Origin: Campylobacterales bacterium | Lineage (GTDB): Bacteria; Campylobacterota; Campylobacteria; Campylobacterales; Sulfurimonadaceae | Length of the DNA: 64,000 nucleotides | Direction of reading: 5' to 3' | NCBI GenBank assembly: GCA_026390115.1 | Contig: JAPLGO010000034.1 | Coordinates: 62,001-126,000, forward strand | Shown here: positions 23,686 to 32,504 of the stretch, one piece after another | How positions within the stretch are numbered: position 1 is the first letter of the stretch | Layout of the letters: each line of letters opens with the position of its first letter | Translations under genes and position numbers: made by a program | The notes under the pieces: model-generated | The model's database searches: none | Told to the model about the DNA's origin: nothing | The model's input: the letters and a program-made list of their open reading frames with translations, nothing else

Positions 23686-24828
23686 ATGCAGATTGAGAAA
23701 TTATCCAATGCTATTGATGCAAAAAAGTATCTTAGAGAGTTGGGCGTGGATGGTGGCGGTTTAGATATTCTTGCGTCAAAAATGAAGCATCATGTTATCT
23801 ATATAAGAGATTTGCATGTCGGAGCTGCCAACATCTTAAAGCAAGACGCACTTTCGATAGGTGCAGATTTGGCGGTGCCTCGCGGAACTGTAATTGCTGC
23901 AACGCGACATGTAGATTGTATTTTAATAGCTACCGATAAACAATTAAAAACATTGAGTAAAAAAGAGTTGATGCAACCTTTCGGACTGGGAGAGCTGGCA
24001 AAAAAACTTCAAGAATTTACAACTATTCGCATGCCCCAACATGTGGAGATAATGGGAATTATTAATGCGAACAGTGACAGCTTCTATTCAAATAGCAGAT
24101 TTAGAGATGCACATGCTATTGATGCAATATTGAAAATGATAGAAGAGGGTGCAGATATTATAGATATCGGCGGAGTTTCATCTCGCCCGAATGCACCAAA
24201 AGTAAGTGTTGAAGAAGAATTTGAGAGAGTAAAGCCGATTCTGGATGCGATAGCAAATGAGAGACTTTATGAAAAAGTCAAGTTTAGTATTGACAGTTAT
24301 GAGCCATTAGTTATTTCACATGCCCTAGAGAGCGGATTTAAAATAGTTAATGATATAACGGGACTGCAAAATGATGAAGTCTGCAAACTCTGTGCTGCTT
24401 ATGACGCAACTGCTGTAATTATGCACATGCAAGGGACTCCGCAAACTATGCAGGAGAATCCTGAGTATGAAAATATACTCAGTGATGTTTACACATTTTT
24501 AAAAGAGAGAATTTTAAAGGCTGAGTCTTTCGGAGTGAGTGATATAATAGTTGACGTAGGCATAGGTTTTGGGAAGTCATTGGAAGATAATTTAATGTTG
24601 ATTAAACATTTAGAAAATTTTTTAACGCTGAAGAGACAGATATTGGTCGGTGCGTCAAGAAAATCAATGATTGATAAGATTAGCGCATCCTCTATAGAAG
24701 ATAGATTAAGCGGAACTATCGCCCTGCACTTAGAAGCAGTAAATAATGGAGCCTCCATAATTCGTGTGCATGACGTAAAAGAACATCTTCAGGCTCTGAA
24801 AATTAAAAAAGCATTGGATACACTTTAA
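23686..24828 (+). CDS. folP: Dihydropteroate synthase with N-terminal extension
   Basis: A 380-aa DHPS; the catalytic barrel is about residues 120-380 and makes dihydropteroate from pterin pyrophosphate and p-aminobenzoate. Motifs: GIINANSDSFYSNSRF, DIIDIGGVSSRPNA, VNDITGL, MHMQGTPQTMQ and VGIGFGKSLEDN. About 115 residues precede the barrel (LGVDGGGLDILASKMKHHVI), an extension typical of Campylobacterota FolP whose function I do not know. Confidence 0.95.
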   Translation: MQIEKLSNAIDAKKYLRELGVDGGGLDILASKMKHHVIYIRDLHVGAANILKQDALSIGADLAVPRGTVIAATRHVDCILIATDKQLKTLSKKELMQPFGLGELAKKLQEFTTIRMPQHVEIMGIINANSDSFYSNSRFRDAHAIDAILKMIEEGADIIDIGGVSSRPNAPKVSVEEEFERVKPILDAIANERLYEKVKFSIDSYEPLVISHALESGFKIVNDITGLQNDEVCKLCAAYDATAVIMHMQGTPQTMQENPEYENILSDVYTFLKERILKAESFGVSDIIVDVGIGFGKSLEDNLMLIKHLENFLTLKRQILVGASRKSMIDKISASSIEDRLSGTIALHLEAVNNGASIIRVHDVKEHLQALKIKKALDTL

Positions 24829-24843
24829 AATGGGTTATATAAT

Positions 24844-26178
24844 ATGAAATTTCCAATTATCGGTGATATAGCGAGCAAAACTGTTATAACGGTTAATATT
24901 AATGAAAGTGCTGCAAAAGCAATAGAACAGATGTTAAAGCATGAGCATCGGCATGTTGTAGTAGAAGATAAAAATGAATATTTTATTATTAGTGTGATAG
25001 ATATTTTAAATTTGCAAGAGAAAAAAATAACACTTGATACACCTCTGTCTTCATTAAAACTGCGAAAAGTATCGGTCATAAACAAACATAAAAATGTTTT
25101 GGATACTTTAGAATTTTTGAGTGACAATGTTGAGTATATCTGCGTAACAAATGATGATGAGACACTTTATGGGCTTTTAACCCATACGGATATAACAAGC
25201 AATATAGACCCGGACACCTTAATGGAGAATTATAGACTTCAAGATTTTTTAAAGCTTGGAAGAAGGATGAAATGGGTCTCAAAGGATGAAAAAATATCTG
25301 ATTTAATTGCTGATATGGTTGATTCGGCTTATGATAATGTGATTGTTGTTGATAACTTGAAGCCGATAGGGATATTAACAACAAAAGATGTAATGAAATT
25401 GATTAAAGCACAGGTTGATTTTAATGTTGCAGTTGAAGTACATATGTCAAAGCCTGTTGATAGCATCAGCAAAAGCTCATCCATCAAAGAGGCCCTCAAT
25501 TTCTTAAAAAGCAAGCATTACAAAAGAGTTGTCGTTGTTGATGATGATGGAAAATTGGTAGGTATAATCTCACAAAAAGAGCTTATCTCATTGACTTACT
25601 CAAAATGGGCTGTACTTATGAAAGAGTATCAAGAGGAGTTAAGCGAAATAAATGTGATGCTCGAAGATAAAAATAGAGAGTATGAAACAATCGCTTCAAC
25701 AGACTCTTTAACGGGGTTATATAACCGTTATAAATTTTCAGAACTCTATCTCTCTTCGCTTCTGGCTATGAAGCAGAGGCATAATGAGATGTCTTTGATA
25801 ATATTGGATATTGACTTATTTAAAAAAGTGAATGACACCTATGGGCATAATGCTGGTGATAAGGTTCTTGTACAAGTTTCGCATGCGTTGCTTAAAACAT
25901 TGAGAAACATTGATATAGTTTGCAGATGGGGCGGAGAGGAGTTTGTTGTGCTCCTGCCTACTGCATCGCTTGAGAATGCTTACTCTTTGGCTCAAAAGAT
26001 AAGAACGCATATAGAAGAGTTAGAGATAGATATTGTCGGACACATCACAGCCAGTTTCGGTGTGGCTCAAGTTTTAGAGAGTGACGACATGCAAAGCGTA
26101 ATTGACAGAGCGGATAAGGCTCTCTATTTAGCTAAAGCGTCTGGCAGAAATTGTGTGAAAACTTGCAGTGAAATTTAA
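24844..26178 (+). CDS. Diguanylate cyclase with four CBS domains
   Basis: A 444-aa soluble protein. Two CBS pairs fill about residues 1-255 (repeated segments such as VITVNINESAAKAIEQML, and MSKPVDSISKSSSIKEAL followed by KRVVVVDDDGKLVGIISQ), then a GGDEF domain (about 280-444) with an intact GGEEF active site and an upstream RNID inhibitory site (RxxD). It is predicted to make c-di-GMP, controlled by an adenosyl ligand bound by the CBS pairs; the ligand is not identifiable. It starts 15 bases after folP. Confidence 0.92.
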   Translation: MKFPIIGDIASKTVITVNINESAAKAIEQMLKHEHRHVVVEDKNEYFIISVIDILNLQEKKITLDTPLSSLKLRKVSVINKHKNVLDTLEFLSDNVEYICVTNDDETLYGLLTHTDITSNIDPDTLMENYRLQDFLKLGRRMKWVSKDEKISDLIADMVDSAYDNVIVVDNLKPIGILTTKDVMKLIKAQVDFNVAVEVHMSKPVDSISKSSSIKEALNFLKSKHYKRVVVVDDDGKLVGIISQKELISLTYSKWAVLMKEYQEELSEINVMLEDKNREYETIASTDSLTGLYNRYKFSELYLSSLLAMKQRHNEMSLIILDIDLFKKVNDTYGHNAGDKVLVQVSHALLKTLRNIDIVCRWGGEEFVVLLPTASLENAYSLAQKIRTHIEELEIDIVGHITASFGVAQVLESDDMQSVIDRADKALYLAKASGRNCVKTCSEI

Positions 26179-26181
26179 TCT

Positions 26182-26306
26182 CTGATGTTATGCACTAAAA
26201 CGAACGACTTCGTTTTAGTGGCTGCTTCTAACGTCCCTTCAATCCCCTAAAGTTACAAAACAAGAGAATCGTTTTTCGCATAATGAAAATGTTTCTTTAG
26301 TAAAAA
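26182..26306. repeat. Dispersed intergenic repeat, copy B
   Basis: Inverted relative to copy A at 15635-15759. Its hairpin is stronger: CACTAAAACGAA (26193-26204) and TTCGTTTTAGTG (26209-26220), 12-bp perfect arms with a 4-base loop. It lies just after the CBS-GGDEF stop codon. Confidence 0.75.
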
Positions 26307-26334
26307 CTTTGTTTTTCTAGAGTTTCAAGGTAAT

Positions 26335-26357
26335 CACGGGTTTCGTAAAACCCATGT
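26335..26357 (-). terminator. Hairpin downstream of the cyclophilin gene
   Basis: On the minus strand CATGGGTTT-TACG-AAACCCGTG, a stem of about nine pairs seven bases after the cyclophilin stop. No U-tract follows, so termination is only probable. Confidence 0.5.
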
Positions 26358-26363
26358 TACAGA

Positions 26364-26906
26364 CTAGTTTGCTTCTTTTATAAAAGCTTTTACTATCTCT
26401 TGTCTCTCAAGAGGTCTGTCTCCGGCTGAACGGCCAAGTGTAGAAACCTCATTTAACTTTTTTATAGTCTCCATTGATGCTTCGTTCGCATGTCCAAATA
26501 TAGTATGTCTTCCGTTTAGCCATGGAGTTTTGGCTGTTGTTATAAAAAACTGACTTCCATTTGTATTTTCCCCGGCATTTGCCATGGCAAGAACACCGGC
26601 AGTATCAAAAGTTTTGCTTTTAAACTCATCTTTAAAAGGTTTTTTCCAGATACTCTCTCCTCCGCGTCCAGTCTCAGTCGGGTCTCCGCCTTGAATCATA
26701 AAATTTTTGATTATTCTATGAAATGCGATGCCATTATAATAGCCATTTTTTACATGTGTGGTGAAATTCTCCACCGCAAGTGGGGCAACATCCGGATATA
26801 ACTCCAGCTCAATTGTGCCTTGAGTAGTTACTAAAACTACATGCGGATTTGGACCTTCCGCCCATAAACTCAACATCACGAATAGTGATAAAATTAATGC
26901 TTTCAT
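26364..26906 (-). CDS. Secreted cyclophilin-type peptidyl-prolyl isomerase
   Basis: About 180 aa: a Sec signal peptide (MKALILSLFVMLSLWAEG) and a cyclophilin domain (VVLVTTQGTIELELYPDVAP, FHRIIKNFMIQGGDPT, FKDEF, MANAGENTNGSQFFIT, GRHTIFG). It catalyses proline cis-trans isomerisation in the periplasm. ATG 26906 is chosen: AAGGAAG stands upstream and the signal peptide then starts the protein. It follows msrB by 11 bases. Confidence 0.93.
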   Translation of the reverse strand: MKALILSLFVMLSLWAEGPNPHVVLVTTQGTIELELYPDVAPLAVENFTTHVKNGYYNGIAFHRIIKNFMIQGGDPTETGRGGESIWKKPFKDEFKSKTFDTAGVLAMANAGENTNGSQFFITTAKTPWLNGRHTIFGHANEASMETIKKLNEVSTLGRSAGDRPLERQEIVKAFIKEAN

Positions 26907-26917
26907 ATATCTTCCTT

Positions 26918-27310
26918 TTATTTTTTTTGTAAATTTAAACATACTGAATTTATACAGTATCTAAGCCCGGTCGGTTTTGGACCATCCTCAAAAACATGTC
27001 CCAAATGAGCATCGCAGTTTGAACATTTGGCTTCGGTACGAATCATACCATGCGTCACATCTTTTATCTCCGTAATTGCACCATCAATACAACTATAATA
27101 ACTCGGCCATCCGCTGCCAGAGTCAAACTTAGAGGTTGAGTCAAAGAGCGGCGAATCACAACAAACACATTTATATAGACCGTCATCTTTACTATTGTAA
27201 AACTCTCCTGTAAACGGTGCTTCAGTCCCATGTTGTCTGCATACGGAAAAAGCTTCAGGGCTTAGCTGTGCTCTCCATTCCTCTTCACTTTTTACTATCT
27301 TCAAAGTCAC
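26918..27310 (-). CDS. msrB: Peptide-methionine (R)-S-oxide reductase
   Basis: A 130-aa MsrB that repairs methionine-R-sulfoxide. Two CxxC zinc pairs are visible ([19 protein letters not shown]) and the catalytic cysteine is in RYCINSVCL. No signal peptide, so cytoplasmic. Its start overlaps the end of the NERD-like ATPase gene by 26 bases, and the cyclophilin gene follows, suggesting one transcript. Confidence 0.95.
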   Translation of the reverse strand: MTLKIVKSEEEWRAQLSPEAFSVCRQHGTEAPFTGEFYNSKDDGLYKCVCCDSPLFDSTSKFDSGSGWPSYYSCIDGAITEIKDVTHGMIRTEAKCSNCDAHLGHVFEDGPKPTGLRYCINSVCLNLQKK

Positions 27311-28796
27311 TCCTTAAGCTAATTAATTTTTTACACTCATCATCATGCAATACATAAACACTATCACTGCAAATATTGTAGGCATATTCAAGCTCAATTA
27401 ATGAGGCAAAACAGATATCCATAAGTATGACAAACTTGGCTTCTATAGCATTTGTATCAGAATAAGTTGCAAGCAATAACTTTTCAATATCTTGGTCTAT
27501 TAATTTTAGAGAGTTATCTAGCAGTACAGCGCTGTCTTTTATATAACTTTCTAGATCTTCACTTAATTTTTCTCTGCTTAATGCACTGCTGACTACCAAA
27601 ATATCCTTCGGCCTATGGAATTCTAGCAAAGATGAAATTATTTGCAATGCCTTGGCATGTGGGTTTGCTTTTACAAATAGAACTTTTTTATTCTCTTTAA
27701 CAAAGTTTTTGTTGAATGTATAGGTTTCGTTTAGCTGTTTGTTACTTCTGACTAATAATAAATCTGCCCCATGCTGTATCTGTTTTAGGTAATATTTAAA
27801 TTCATTGGAAAACATATCAGAATCATCACCAATTATCACATCTGCTACACTGTACTCTTTATCTACTAAAGTTTTACTTGCATCTATTTCGTTACCTAGG
27901 GGTGCTTTGTTTAATTTTTTTAGATGCCTATTTAGTAGTTCTAATGGTGTGATAATCTCTATTTCTGTAGCATCAAACTCTACCTGTGCACGGTCAATTA
28001 TATTTACCAGCTTTCTTTTGAGTAAATCACATGAGAGGGCAGTAGGTTTAATAATTATAATTTTAAGGTTTGGATTTCTTAGTTTTTGTAAAATTACTTT
28101 CAGGAGGAATGAAGTCGTTTTTCCGCTTCCCGTGGGTGAACTAAGAATTTCAAAAGATAAAAAAGGAGCGTCTATAAACTCTTGTTGTTCTTTTGTTGCC
28201 ATGTTAAGAGTATTTTTATTATCCAATATCGCATATTGAACCACAATATTGCCGATAATAGTATATATATCGGGAAGGGGTTCTTTTGGCAGTGGGATAT
28301 CTTTTATTTTTTTTATGATTTCATCTTGAGATAGGTCATTAAACATAATTTTCTCTTGTGGCATCAGTTCCTGAAAGGATGAGTTTAGATGCTCATATTG
28401 AGCACTGTTGAGATGTTCCATGATTACATAGTTATGTAGAGGCAGAGAATTGATCTGTGTCATTTCACTAAATTTCCGTTTCATTAATGCATGTGACTTT
28501 TCAAAAGACAATGTCTCATAGGAAGCCTCTCTCTTAGGGACTTTTTCTATTTTTGCATTTTTTAAATCATCATAGAGCCAATCTTTGTGTTCAAACAGAT
28601 ATACTCCGCGTGTACTATCTAGAATAAGTAACGGAACAAAAATAGCTTCGGAATGATGATATATTGTGATGTTTTCATAGATTAATAGATTGTTCTTTAG
28701 ACTAACAAATTTCAGATTCTTTAAAATTATTGATTCCGGAGTTTTTAGAGATTTTTGATGTTTTTTAAATATGTTTAAGGAAAAGAGTGATTTCAT
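27285..28796 (-). CDS. NERD-like domain plus P-loop ATPase/helicase-like protein
   Basis: About 503 aa. The N-terminal part (about 30-85) has [20 protein letters not shown], which resembles a NERD nuclease-related domain. From about residue 215 a P-loop ATPase follows, with Walker [13 protein letters not shown] and a Walker B-like [13 protein letters not shown], as in superfamily 1 helicases, but the later helicase motifs are weak. The function is unknown; DNA processing is a guess. ATG 28796 is preferred over TTG at 28820, which falls inside the hup terminator stem. Confidence 0.72.
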   Translation of the reverse strand: MKSLFSLNIFKKHQKSLKTPESIILKNLKFVSLKNNLLIYENITIYHHSEAIFVPLLILDSTRGVYLFEHKDWLYDDLKNAKIEKVPKREASYETLSFEKSHALMKRKFSEMTQINSLPLHNYVIMEHLNSAQYEHLNSSFQELMPQEKIMFNDLSQDEIIKKIKDIPLPKEPLPDIYTIIGNIVVQYAILDNKNTLNMATKEQQEFIDAPFLSFEILSSPTGSGKTTSFLLKVILQKLRNPNLKIIIIKPTALSCDLLKRKLVNIIDRAQVEFDATEIEIITPLELLNRHLKKLNKAPLGNEIDASKTLVDKEYSVADVIIGDDSDMFSNEFKYYLKQIQHGADLLLVRSNKQLNETYTFNKNFVKENKKVLFVKANPHAKALQIISSLLEFHRPKDILVVSSALSREKLSEDLESYIKDSAVLLDNSLKLIDQDIEKLLLATYSDTNAIEAKFVILMDICFASLIELEYAYNICSDSVYVLHDDECKKLISLRSDFEDSKK

Positions 28797-28807
28797 TGAA
28801 GGAATAA

Positions 28808-28837
28808 AATATTGCCGCAAATTTTGCGGGCAATATT
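28808..28837 (-). terminator. Terminator-like hairpin after hup
   Basis: AATATTGCCGCAAA and TTTGCGGGCAATATT form a long near-perfect stem just past the hup stop. The following minus-strand TTTTATTCC is a weak U-tract. Confidence 0.65.
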
Positions 28838-28841
28838 GAAA

Positions 28842-29126
28842 CTATTTACTAGCAGTTACACGGTCTTTAAGACCTTTACCTGCTTTAAACTTAGGAACCA
28901 TTTTATCTTCTGTAGTGTAAGTTTTATCAGTACCTGGAACTTTACCGCTTTTACCTTTTTGTAATGCTGCTGTAAAACTACCAAAACCGACTAAAGAAAC
29001 ATCTTCTTTTGCAACTAATGCAGAAGTTACAGCTTCCGTAAACGCTTTGATTGCTGCTTCTGCTTCTACTTTAGTTTTGTAGTTGCCATTTGCCTGTACT
29101 AATTCAACGAATTGAGCTTTATTCAT
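28842..29126 (-). CDS. hup: HU family DNA-binding protein
   Basis: A 94-aa histone-like protein that bends and compacts DNA. It shows the HU pattern: KAQFVELVQANGNYKTKVEA, VSLVGFGSFTAALQKGKSGK and the C-terminal VPKFKAGKGLKDRV. The DNA-intercalating arm region is present (residues about 55-75). Monocistronic by eye: AGGGTC precedes the ATG and a hairpin follows the stop. Confidence 0.95.
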   Translation of the reverse strand: MNKAQFVELVQANGNYKTKVEAEAAIKAFTEAVTSALVAKEDVSLVGFGSFTAALQKGKSGKVPGTDKTYTTEDKMVPKFKAGKGLKDRVTASK

Positions 29127-29224
29127 GAGAGAGACCCTTTGGATTAAAAAGATTTCCGAAATTATTTACGCACCACAGTAAATACCGCAGTTACAAAATA
29201 ATTCAGCTACGCGTACTTTATAAT

Positions 29225-29458
29225 TTATTTGCTTAAATATTTCTTCTTTTTAGTAATAAATGCTATAAAATGTGAAATATTTGTCTCTTTTAGCCCATAT
29301 TTAGCGTGCTTTATAAGGGTGCCCACAGGCAGTGTGCTTCCTTTGGACATAATCAAAGCCGATATATCTTTTATTTTTTGATATTTTTCATGGCTTGAAT
29401 GAATAGATAAAAAAACCTCTTCTAAACCGTCTCTCTCATTCTTAGTTAAAGCACCCAT
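29225..29458 (-). CDS. Small hypothetical protein downstream of an HTH gene
   Basis: A 77-aa basic helical protein (start MGALTKNERDGLEEVFLSIH, end KKKKYLSK). I do not recognise it. It starts three bases after the stop of the XRE-like gene, so the two form an operon that is probably self-regulated. Confidence 0.65.
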   Translation of the reverse strand: MGALTKNERDGLEEVFLSIHSSHEKYQKIKDISALIMSKGSTLPVGTLIKHAKYGLKETNISHFIAFITKKKKYLSK

Positions 29459-29461
29459 TAA

Positions 29462-29701
29462 TTAATCCTCAAGTTTATTAATTTTTCTAACTGTTCTGAT
29501 AATTTCTTCATCATCTAATTGTCCAAGCATTTTCATAACAGTAATGGCTGCTTGAGGCTTAGCACGTCCTAGCTTCCAGTCCTGATATGTACGCATAGAA
29601 ATCCCAAGCGAATTGGCCATATCTTTGAGAGATATTTTTTTGCCATTATTTTGAGACTCTAAAGAGTTATGAAGAATATTAAACAGATCATCAATTTGCA
29701 T
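29462..29701 (-). CDS. XRE-like helix-turn-helix regulator
   Basis: A 79-aa protein with an HTH at about residues 22-52 (ISLKDMANSLGISMRTYQDW, then KLGRAKPQAA), typical of Cro/CI-type repressors. It likely binds the ATACGGAAT motif found just upstream of its start and again as a palindrome at 29837-29852. No Shine-Dalgarno sequence is evident. Confidence 0.8.
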   Translation of the reverse strand: MQIDDLFNILHNSLESQNNGKKISLKDMANSLGISMRTYQDWKLGRAKPQAAITVMKMLGQLDDEEIIRTVRKINKLED

Positions 29702-29710
29702 TAGACGATT

Positions 29711-29719
29711 ATACGGAAT
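29711..29719. promoter_or_regulatory. ATACGGAAT half-site
   Basis: Ten bases upstream of the XRE-like start codon; the same 9-mer forms the left half of the palindrome at 29837. Confidence 0.5.
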
Positions 29720-29836
29720 AAATACTTAAATATACATATTAATATTATCAACATATGTTAAATTTGGTATTTTATCTCATATATATAATGTATTGATATA
29801 AAAAAATTATAAATAAGTATATTTAAATACTATTAC

Positions 29837-29852
29837 ATACGGAATACCGTAT
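29837..29852. promoter_or_regulatory. Palindromic operator candidate
   Basis: ATACGG-AATA-CCGTAT, a perfect inverted repeat in the AT-rich 238-base gap upstream of the XRE-like gene and downstream of fapA. Confidence 0.6.
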
Positions 29853-29889
29853 ATGTGTTATATTGATTTATTCTTCTTAAAAATGAAAA

Positions 29890-29914
29890 TATTGAGCCTG
29901 AAAAAAAGCTCAAC
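29890..29914 (-). terminator. Hairpin downstream of fapA
   Basis: TTGAGC and GCTCAA arms around an A-rich loop (29892-29912), about 27 bases past the fapA stop; minus-strand TATTTTC follows. A G8 tract (29926-29933) lies between stop and hairpin. Confidence 0.55.
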
Positions 29915-29939
29915 TAAAAAATGAAGGGGGGGGTAAGAT

Positions 29940-31604
29940 TTATTTAGTAGGAATAGTTTTATTAGTAGGGAGAAGAGTGATTGAATCTTCAGTAATTTTT
30001 AAGTGAAACGGCTCATAGCTGCGAGCATCAGTCTTAAATTCAATTTCACTGTCATCATCCAGTGTGAATATAATTTTATTATGCCCCTTGAGAGGTTGCT
30101 CTATGGTTATTTTCGCTTCTTTAGAAGAATTTTTTATAGTACTCTGCTCTTGTCTTAAATCTGATATTTTCTTTTGTATAATGGACGCTTCAGTTGGATT
30201 GTGTCTGAGAGCTTCTTCAAGATCATCTTTAAGATCAGCAATTTCACCTGTAATAAAATTTAGCTTCTTCATTAAAACAGGTATTTCTTTATAGTTAATT
30301 TTTAATATATTATCTTCACCACTGATTAGTTTGATGGTGATAGAGTTTGAAGCATAAACTTTCAAATTATTTTTTACATGACCTATCGTTACATTTTGAG
30401 CATAAATAGATCCGCCAAGTGAAGTTTCTACATCTACATTAGTTGCATGTACTTCACCGCCCTCAAGTACACTGATTTTTGCATTGTTGCAGCTTAAAGT
30501 GCCTTTGTGTCTGTTAATATTAGCAAATCTGGCATATTGAGTCGAATCTTTATGTGTTGCTCCATCTATTTTGAGATTAACAGCCTCTAAAATGCTTTTT
30601 GCACCAACATGCCCTCTTACATGTATTGTCTCGGATACAAGGGTCACACCCTCTCCAATACTGTCTTTGCTTGAGTCATTTTGAGATATTAGCACCTCTA
30701 TGTTGTTTTTTTCACCAGAAGCTACAGAGTTGTTATGCCGTGAGAGTTCAAGTATATTTATTCTATTACTAACAGAGAGATAATTTTTTGTATAGTTTAT
30801 ATACCCTTTTTTTTTGCTTTTGTAGAGTTTTTTTGTATCATCTTCGACTATCTCTATGCTCTCCTTATCAATATCACATTCTAGATCCTCTTTATTCTTC
30901 CCTAAAATATTGCTTAGCTCTTCCCCAAACGCATTTAGACCGTTTTTGCCAAATCTTGGTTTAATAAATTCAATTAAAACTTCACCCTCTTCAACTTCTA
31001 TTACTTGGTTGTTTTTATTGTTTTCTTGAAACCACATAATGAGTTTGCTCTCTGTTGTAACTTCAGGTTCTATCCCATCAAAAAGAGGGAGTCTGATTCT
31101 TTTCGTAAATTTTCCTGCATATAGATGATTTACAAAAGCTTTGAGGTTCTTTATCATCGGGTCATCAAATAAATTTATCAAAATTGAATTTTCTGCTTTT
31201 ATTTTATTTATCTCTTGAAAAATAAGTAAATAGAGTTCTTTTGGCTGATATGATTTATATGGTATTTCAGAATCTGGATCAATAATAATCTTAGGGTGGT
31301 CAGAGTGCTCGCCAAAATCTATAGAGTAGTTAAGAATGAGATCTCTCTTAGCCATTTTATTTATACTAATATTATAGATTTGCCTAAATTCTACATGCTC
31401 ATTTAAAATTTTATTTTTATCACTGTACTGTAAATTCAAATCTTCATTGGATAATCGGAACTTATCGTTCATTACATCTTTTACATATGTTTCAACACTG
31501 TTTATCGTGAAGTCACATTCAGACAAAGCAATTTTATTTTCTGAAATATATTCTCTCATAGCTTTTTTAATATTTCTTGTTCTTACTTGCACAGTTTCGC
31601 TCAT
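29940..31604 (-). CDS. FapA-like DUF342 protein (flagellar assembly protein A family)
   Basis: A 554-aa protein. The C-terminal two thirds hold the DUF342/FapA repeat region of glycine-turned beta strands (EGEVLIEFIKPRFGKNGLNA, VTLVSETIHVRGHVGAKSIL, GGEVHATNVDVETSLGGSIY), followed by a helical stretch (about 450-500). FapA-like proteins bind membranes or polar partners and affect flagellar placement in Vibrio; the role here is inferred. The N-terminus (about 1-180) is an extra region I do not recognise. It follows the 224-aa coiled-coil gene by eight bases. Confidence 0.85.
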   Translation of the reverse strand: MSETVQVRTRNIKKAMREYISENKIALSECDFTINSVETYVKDVMNDKFRLSNEDLNLQYSDKNKILNEHVEFRQIYNISINKMAKRDLILNYSIDFGEHSDHPKIIIDPDSEIPYKSYQPKELYLLIFQEINKIKAENSILINLFDDPMIKNLKAFVNHLYAGKFTKRIRLPLFDGIEPEVTTESKLIMWFQENNKNNQVIEVEEGEVLIEFIKPRFGKNGLNAFGEELSNILGKNKEDLECDIDKESIEIVEDDTKKLYKSKKKGYINYTKNYLSVSNRINILELSRHNNSVASGEKNNIEVLISQNDSSKDSIGEGVTLVSETIHVRGHVGAKSILEAVNLKIDGATHKDSTQYARFANINRHKGTLSCNNAKISVLEGGEVHATNVDVETSLGGSIYAQNVTIGHVKNNLKVYASNSITIKLISGEDNILKINYKEIPVLMKKLNFITGEIADLKDDLEEALRHNPTEASIIQKKISDLRQEQSTIKNSSKEAKITIEQPLKGHNKIIFTLDDDSEIEFKTDARSYEPFHLKITEDSITLLPTNKTIPTK

Positions 31605-31612
31605 ATTTATCC

Positions 31613-32287
31613 TTAATATTCTAGTAAATCGCTGTAATCATATTTTGAAAAATCCAAAAATAATTTACCATTTTGTTGAAGCACTCTAATGTCATTATCA
31701 TAAACTGCCAAGAACCTCTTTTTTATAATTTTTCTCTGATGTGATTTTAAATCTAACGTTCTCAAATACTCTCTAAGTTCAATCAACTGAAACTTCTTGT
31801 CCTTTGTCTGAGTGTCTTCTATGGCTTCGTAATTCTGAATTTCATGAACTGTTTGTTGTCTGTTATCAAGCATTAATTTGGCATTTACAAGCTCCAAAAT
31901 ATTTTTCAGTTGTTCGTCTTTAGCACTATAAACCTGCTCTATTTTATTCATTTCATCACGAAGCATCTGCTCTTTGTCATCAACTAACTTGTCTATTTTA
32001 GATTCTAGCTGTGCAATTTTTTCTTTTAGTTGCTGATTCTCTCTTTGATAAAGGGCAAGCACCGTGGCAACTGTTATTTTAGGTTTCACCAAAGCTTTTG
32101 CAGCCTCTTCTTGAGATTTCACTTTAACCTCAAGACTGCTATGTCTTTCGATAGAATTTCTTGTTACCAAAATATAGGTGACTCCATCATCAATAATATA
32201 ATTAAGCTTCTTCTCTTTAAGTTTTGAGCTAATCATCTCTTTAGACATTCTAAAATGTCTTGAGTACTCATCTAGTGTCAATCTCAT
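31613..32287 (-). CDS. HTH plus coiled-coil protein upstream of fapA
   Basis: A 224-aa cytoplasmic protein. The first 60 residues (LTLDEYSRHFRMSKEMISSK, then LNYIIDDGVTYILV) look like a helix-turn-helix of the DNA-invertase/AlpA type; residues about 75-150 form a coiled coil (YQRENQQLKEKIAQLESKID); the last 60 are basic and helical. Family unknown. Its coupling to fapA suggests a joint role in polar or flagellar organisation. Confidence 0.65.
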   Translation of the reverse strand: MRLTLDEYSRHFRMSKEMISSKLKEKKLNYIIDDGVTYILVTRNSIERHSSLEVKVKSQEEAAKALVKPKITVATVLALYQRENQQLKEKIAQLESKIDKLVDDKEQMLRDEMNKIEQVYSAKDEQLKNILELVNAKLMLDNRQQTVHEIQNYEAIEDTQTKDKKFQLIELREYLRTLDLKSHQRKIIKKRFLAVYDNDIRVLQQNGKLFLDFSKYDYSDLLEY

Positions 32288-32304
32288 TTATTAGATCCTC
32301 AGAC

Positions 32305-32328
32305 TAAATAGACAACTTGTTATTTAGC
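32305..32328. promoter_or_regulatory. Inverted repeat upstream of the fapA operon
   Basis: CTAAATA (32305-32311) and TATTTAG (32322-32328), perfect 7-bp arms, 18 bases before the 224-aa gene start. An operator or 5'-UTR hairpin is possible. Confidence 0.35.
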
Positions 32329-32504
32329 TCTTTGCGTAATTCGGAATTTGTATTTATTATGGCAATTTTAGCATAAAAAGCAAATATTTAAATCTATCTT
32401 TATCGGCTTTTGCACTTTTTGGTTACGAATTAAATGTATGAAAAAAGTTATTTTAAATGTAGCGTGTAATATAATCTCACAATTAAAATTTTTAGGGAGT
32501 CATT

